This document shows positions 3,978 through 5,914 of a stretch of DNA of 5,914 nucleotides, in pieces; position 1 is the first letter of the stretch; each line of letters opens with the position of its first letter. The notes under the pieces are model-generated. The model did no database searches. It was not told the origin of the DNA and saw only the letters and a program-made list of their open reading frames with translations. The translations under genes were made by a program, and so were the position numbers. Location of the stretch: positions 1 through 5,914 of the forward strand of contig DATIFN010000033.1 in NCBI GenBank assembly GCA_035455245.1. The letters are read 5' to 3'. This stretch comes from UBA8516 sp035455245 (GTDB taxonomy: Archaea; Thermoproteota; Nitrososphaeria; Nitrososphaerales; Nitrosopumilaceae).

Positions 3978-4847
3978 TTGAATCGCAAAATAATTGCAAT
4001 TGCCGTTGTTATAGTAGTTGTTTCTGTTATTTTTGGTGTCTATTTTTTCTACCAACCTGCAGAAACTCAAACAGCAAACAAAAAGGTTGCTAAATTAGCT
4101 ATAGATAAATCTGGAGAAAATTGGATTAAGACAAACGCTACCTCATTGTTTACTGTATATGCGTCTAAAGAAGATTATGTGATTAAAAACGGCACAATAT
4201 TTTCAAATAAATTATTGTTTGAGGAAAAACCTGGTATGGAAGATTTATACAATGAAATTGGCGTGGTAAATGAACCACAGAAAACCGTTGTGGTTGTTCC
4301 AGTTTTCACTGCATCTGCTTATACCGAGCCTGGATTTTATACATACTATAATGGAAAATGTGATTCTAGCTGTTTAACCATACCAATAACGGATCTGATA
4401 CCAACCCATGCAAGCATCAATGCAGTACAAGTGCTAATGATTCTTGGTTATGAGTTTGTTACTGATGTCGATATCGATAAAAATCCAGGAATTCTTAAGA
4501 AATATGACAAGGTAATCATGTTACACAGTGAATATGTGACTAAAAAAGAATTTGATGCAATCACAAACCATCCCAAAGTATTGTATCTATATCCTAATGC
4601 CTTGTATGCAGAAATAAAAACAGATTATGATAAAAATATGATAACTCTAATCAGAGGACATAGTTATCCTTCCCCAGATATTGGAAATGGATTCGGTTGG
4701 AAATTTGACAACACTAATTACGAATATGATCATGATTGTTTTGATATGAAATTTTATAAAATAGATAATGGCATGATGCTAAATTGTTGGCCAGAGGACA
4801 TCATTCATACGAACAAGGACTTGTTAAAATCAATTAAAAAATTCTAG
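3978..4847 (+). CDS. Membrane-anchored exported protein, possible class-I GATase-like fold
   Basis: A 289-residue protein. Residues 1-4 (MNRK) and a hydrophobic helix (5-25) form an uncleaved signal anchor, so the rest faces outside. Residues 27-100 form a variable stalk or N-terminal domain. From 104 on, an alternating strand-helix pattern begins: VVVVPVF, then THASINAVQVLMILGYEFV (143-161), VTDVDIDKNPGILKKYDKVI (161-180) and MLHSEYVTKKEFDAI (181-195). The order 'GY-x-V-T-D-x-D, then L-x-K-Y-D-x-h-h-x-x-H-x-E-Y' resembles the class-I glutamine-amidotransferase-like domain of N,N-dimethylformamidase large-subunit relatives. No Cys nucleophile is seen at the elbow, so amidotransferase activity is not implied. 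C128, C132, C254 and C270 could form two disulfides, and DHD at 251-253 might bind a metal. The start is TTG at 3978: no upstream in-frame ATG exists and the anchor begins there. Substrate unknown. Confidence 0.7.
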   Translation: MNRKIIAIAVVIVVVSVIFGVYFFYQPAETQTANKKVAKLAIDKSGENWIKTNATSLFTVYASKEDYVIKNGTIFSNKLLFEEKPGMEDLYNEIGVVNEPQKTVVVVPVFTASAYTEPGFYTYYNGKCDSSCLTIPITDLIPTHASINAVQVLMILGYEFVTDVDIDKNPGILKKYDKVIMLHSEYVTKKEFDAITNHPKVLYLYPNALYAEIKTDYDKNMITLIRGHSYPSPDIGNGFGWKFDNTNYEYDHDCFDMKFYKIDNGMMLNCWPEDIIHTNKDLLKSIKKF

Positions 4848-4900
4848 ACTACATGTCAAAACGATTCATTGACTCGGGATGATTTGTTAGGATATTAGTT

Positions 4901-4908
4901 AAAAAAAA
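4901..4908 (-). terminator. T8 terminator of the surface protein gene
   Basis: Eight A on the plus strand give T8 on the minus strand, 7 bp after the TAG stop at 4916-4918. The position and length suit archaeal termination. The convergent gene ends 53 bp further left and shows no T-run of its own in this gap. Confidence 0.55.
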
Positions 4909-4915
4909 GAAATTT

Positions 4916-5914
4916 CTATATTATTTTTGTATCCAGGAAATCCCAGAATGCCACGTTTGCAAAGGCTTTTGCAGCTTGTGGTGTAGCATTAGAGTTCACA
5001 AATCCTGGTGGGAACGGTATCGCGTCTCCACTTGAATTAAAGGCACCCATCGCTGATTGTGCGGCGTTTATGTCTCCAATGTTATCACTGCAGAATGCAG
5101 CCTTTGCATCATCTATTGAGATTGATCCACCTGGGACGCTTCCAAAGGCCAAGTTGTTAAGAATGGCTCCAACCAATTGTTGTGCTAGTCGCATTCTTGC
5201 TTGATCCAAATCAGACCTTTGTGACTTGTCTGTGTTCTTTGGAATACTTGCATACATTCCTCCTAGAGCCTGAGCATCAGTACCTACATCAAAGTCATCA
5301 CAGTTTATTGTACCAGGGTCTCCTGCTGTATCAGGCCAATATGCCTTGAATTGTGTAAGATGTGTCTGCCAGTATCCTATAGTTCTCGTGGTAGCGAATA
5401 TCGTTACTGTCTCAGAATCATGTTCAGTTGGTGCATTGCCGCCACTTGGGTTCCCACTGTGTGTACCAAGTGATGCGGTACATGTATCGTCACTACAAAT
5501 TTCTGCAGTGATAAAAGCAGTGTTTGTAGTTGTCTGGGTTAATGTGGTATCACATGTCCAAGTCCAAGTCTCTCCTGGATCTAGGAATGAGTCTTGGTCA
5601 CCGCCTGTTTTAACAGGTCCAACTTGTGGTGCACAAACAGGATCGTCAGTTAATACAAGGTTTTTGAAAGATGTATCACCATCATTTACTTCAGAGTAAG
5701 TGTATCTCACAGGCAAAGGTGAAGTTCCAGATGTCACGTTAGCTGATTTGGTAAGGGTAGTATGCGGATTTACAATTGTTACTGTAACTTCATCACGTTC
5801 ACTTTCATCGCTTCCTTGGACTTGTGGGTCACCAGTGTGTGTTCCAACGTCTGATGTACAGTCAAGGTCAATGCAGATATCAGCTGTTGCAAAGGCGTGG
5901 TTTGTAGTTGTCTG
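4916..5914 (-). CDS. Large repeat-bearing surface protein, C-terminal part (5' truncated)
   Basis: The frame is open to the window edge without a stop, giving 332 residues; the GTG at 5735-5737 is internal, not the start. Visible residues 1-172 are Thr/Asp-rich beta repeats of the DUF11/DUF7507 type seen in archaeal and bacterial surface proteins, with V-T-V-T-I strands and DPGETWTWTC (112-121). Two copies of a unit starting QTTTN-x-AF (residues 1 and 127, each with C-x4-C then GTH) lie 126 residues apart, so the whole protein probably has more copies upstream. Residues 177-332 form a distinct C-terminal domain opening with RTIGYWQTH, a motif common at the ends of large secreted proteins, followed by an Ala-rich helical region. 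No membrane anchor or sorting signal is seen at the C-terminus. Likely role: cell-surface or adhesion protein. A T8 run follows the stop. Confidence 0.82.
   Translation of the reverse strand, partial: QTTTNHAFATADICIDLDCTSDVGTHTGDPQVQGSDESERDEVTVTIVNPHTTLTKSANVTSGTSPLPVRYTYSEVNDGDTSFKNLVLTDDPVCAPQVGPVKTGGDQDSFLDPGETWTWTCDTTLTQTTTNTAFITAEICSDDTCTASLGTHSGNPSGGNAPTEHDSETVTIFATTRTIGYWQTHLTQFKAYWPDTAGDPGTINCDDFDVGTDAQALGGMYASIPKNTDKSQRSDLDQARMRLAQQLVGAILNNLAFGSVPGGSISIDDAKAAFCSDNIGDINAAQSAMGAFNSSGDAIPFPPGFVNSNATPQAAKAFANVAFWDFLDTKII
5523..5914 (-). repeat. Internal repeat of the surface protein gene, 378-bp period
   Basis: TTTGTAGTTGTCTG occurs at 5523-5536 and again at 5901-5914, exactly 378 bp (126 codons) apart. 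Both encode QTTTN, and the residues after each copy align (AF, I-C-x4-C, GTH, VTI). The window ends inside the second copy, so the number of units cannot be counted. Confidence 0.7.

Noticed and set aside
5346..5699. 117-residue plus-strand open frame antisense to the surface protein
   Set aside because: The minus frame has recognisable repeats and the GYWQTH motif; the plus frame is a by-product of its composition.
5735..5737. GTG as the start of the surface protein
   Set aside because: The same frame stays open to the window edge and encodes another copy of the repeat (QTTTN, C-x4-C, GTH), so the true start lies outside.

Overview
The window is AT-rich archaeal DNA, most likely from an ammonia-oxidising thaumarchaeon (Nitrososphaerota, Nitrosopumilales-like). 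The best evidence is a DnaJ J-domain fused to a [4Fe-4S] ferredoxin, an architecture known in archaea mainly from Thaumarchaeota. Supporting signs are a small soluble protein resembling a thaumarchaeal lineage-specific family, TATA-like boxes about 25-30 bp ahead of start codons with no leader (leaderless genes), GTG and TTG starts, and Shine-Dalgarno sequences of the GGTGA type inside operons. Organism and family names come from recall and motif reading, not from a database search.

Layout: (1) 2-154 (+) is the tail of a VOC/glyoxalase-fold protein, convergent with (2) 277-963 (-), the J-domain-ferredoxin fusion. (3) 964-1501 has no convincing gene. It holds the fusion gene's promoter, a GC-rich foldable block at 1084-1204 that may be an untranslated RNA, a T-rich stretch, one copy of a 30-bp repeat, a 13-bp palindrome and a TATA box. 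(4) 1502-2112 (+) is a two-gene unit: a soluble thaumarchaeal protein and a zinc-ribbon protein. (5) 2220-3055 (+) is a tandem winged-helix regulator overlapping by ATGA with a three-helix membrane protein. (6) 3056-3242 holds a T7 terminator and a TATA box that lies inside the second, inverted copy of the 30-bp repeat, itself bracketed by a 9-bp inverted repeat. (7) 3243-3431 (+) is a small Cys-rich zinc protein. (8) 3481-3879 (-) is a small membrane protein. (9) 3978-4847 (+) is a membrane-anchored exported protein with a possible class-I-glutamine-amidotransferase-like fold. (10) 4916-5914 (-) is the C-terminal part of a large repeat-bearing surface protein whose frame stays open through the window edge.

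The genes do not form one recognisable pathway. The most promising new signals are the 27/30-identical inverted repeat at 1383-1412 and 3191-3220, which links the control regions of two transcription units that both encode zinc-ribbon proteins, the RNA-like element at 1084-1204, and the regulator-membrane protein pair, which looks like a compact membrane-signalling module. No CRISPR array, transposase, tRNA or rRNA was seen.
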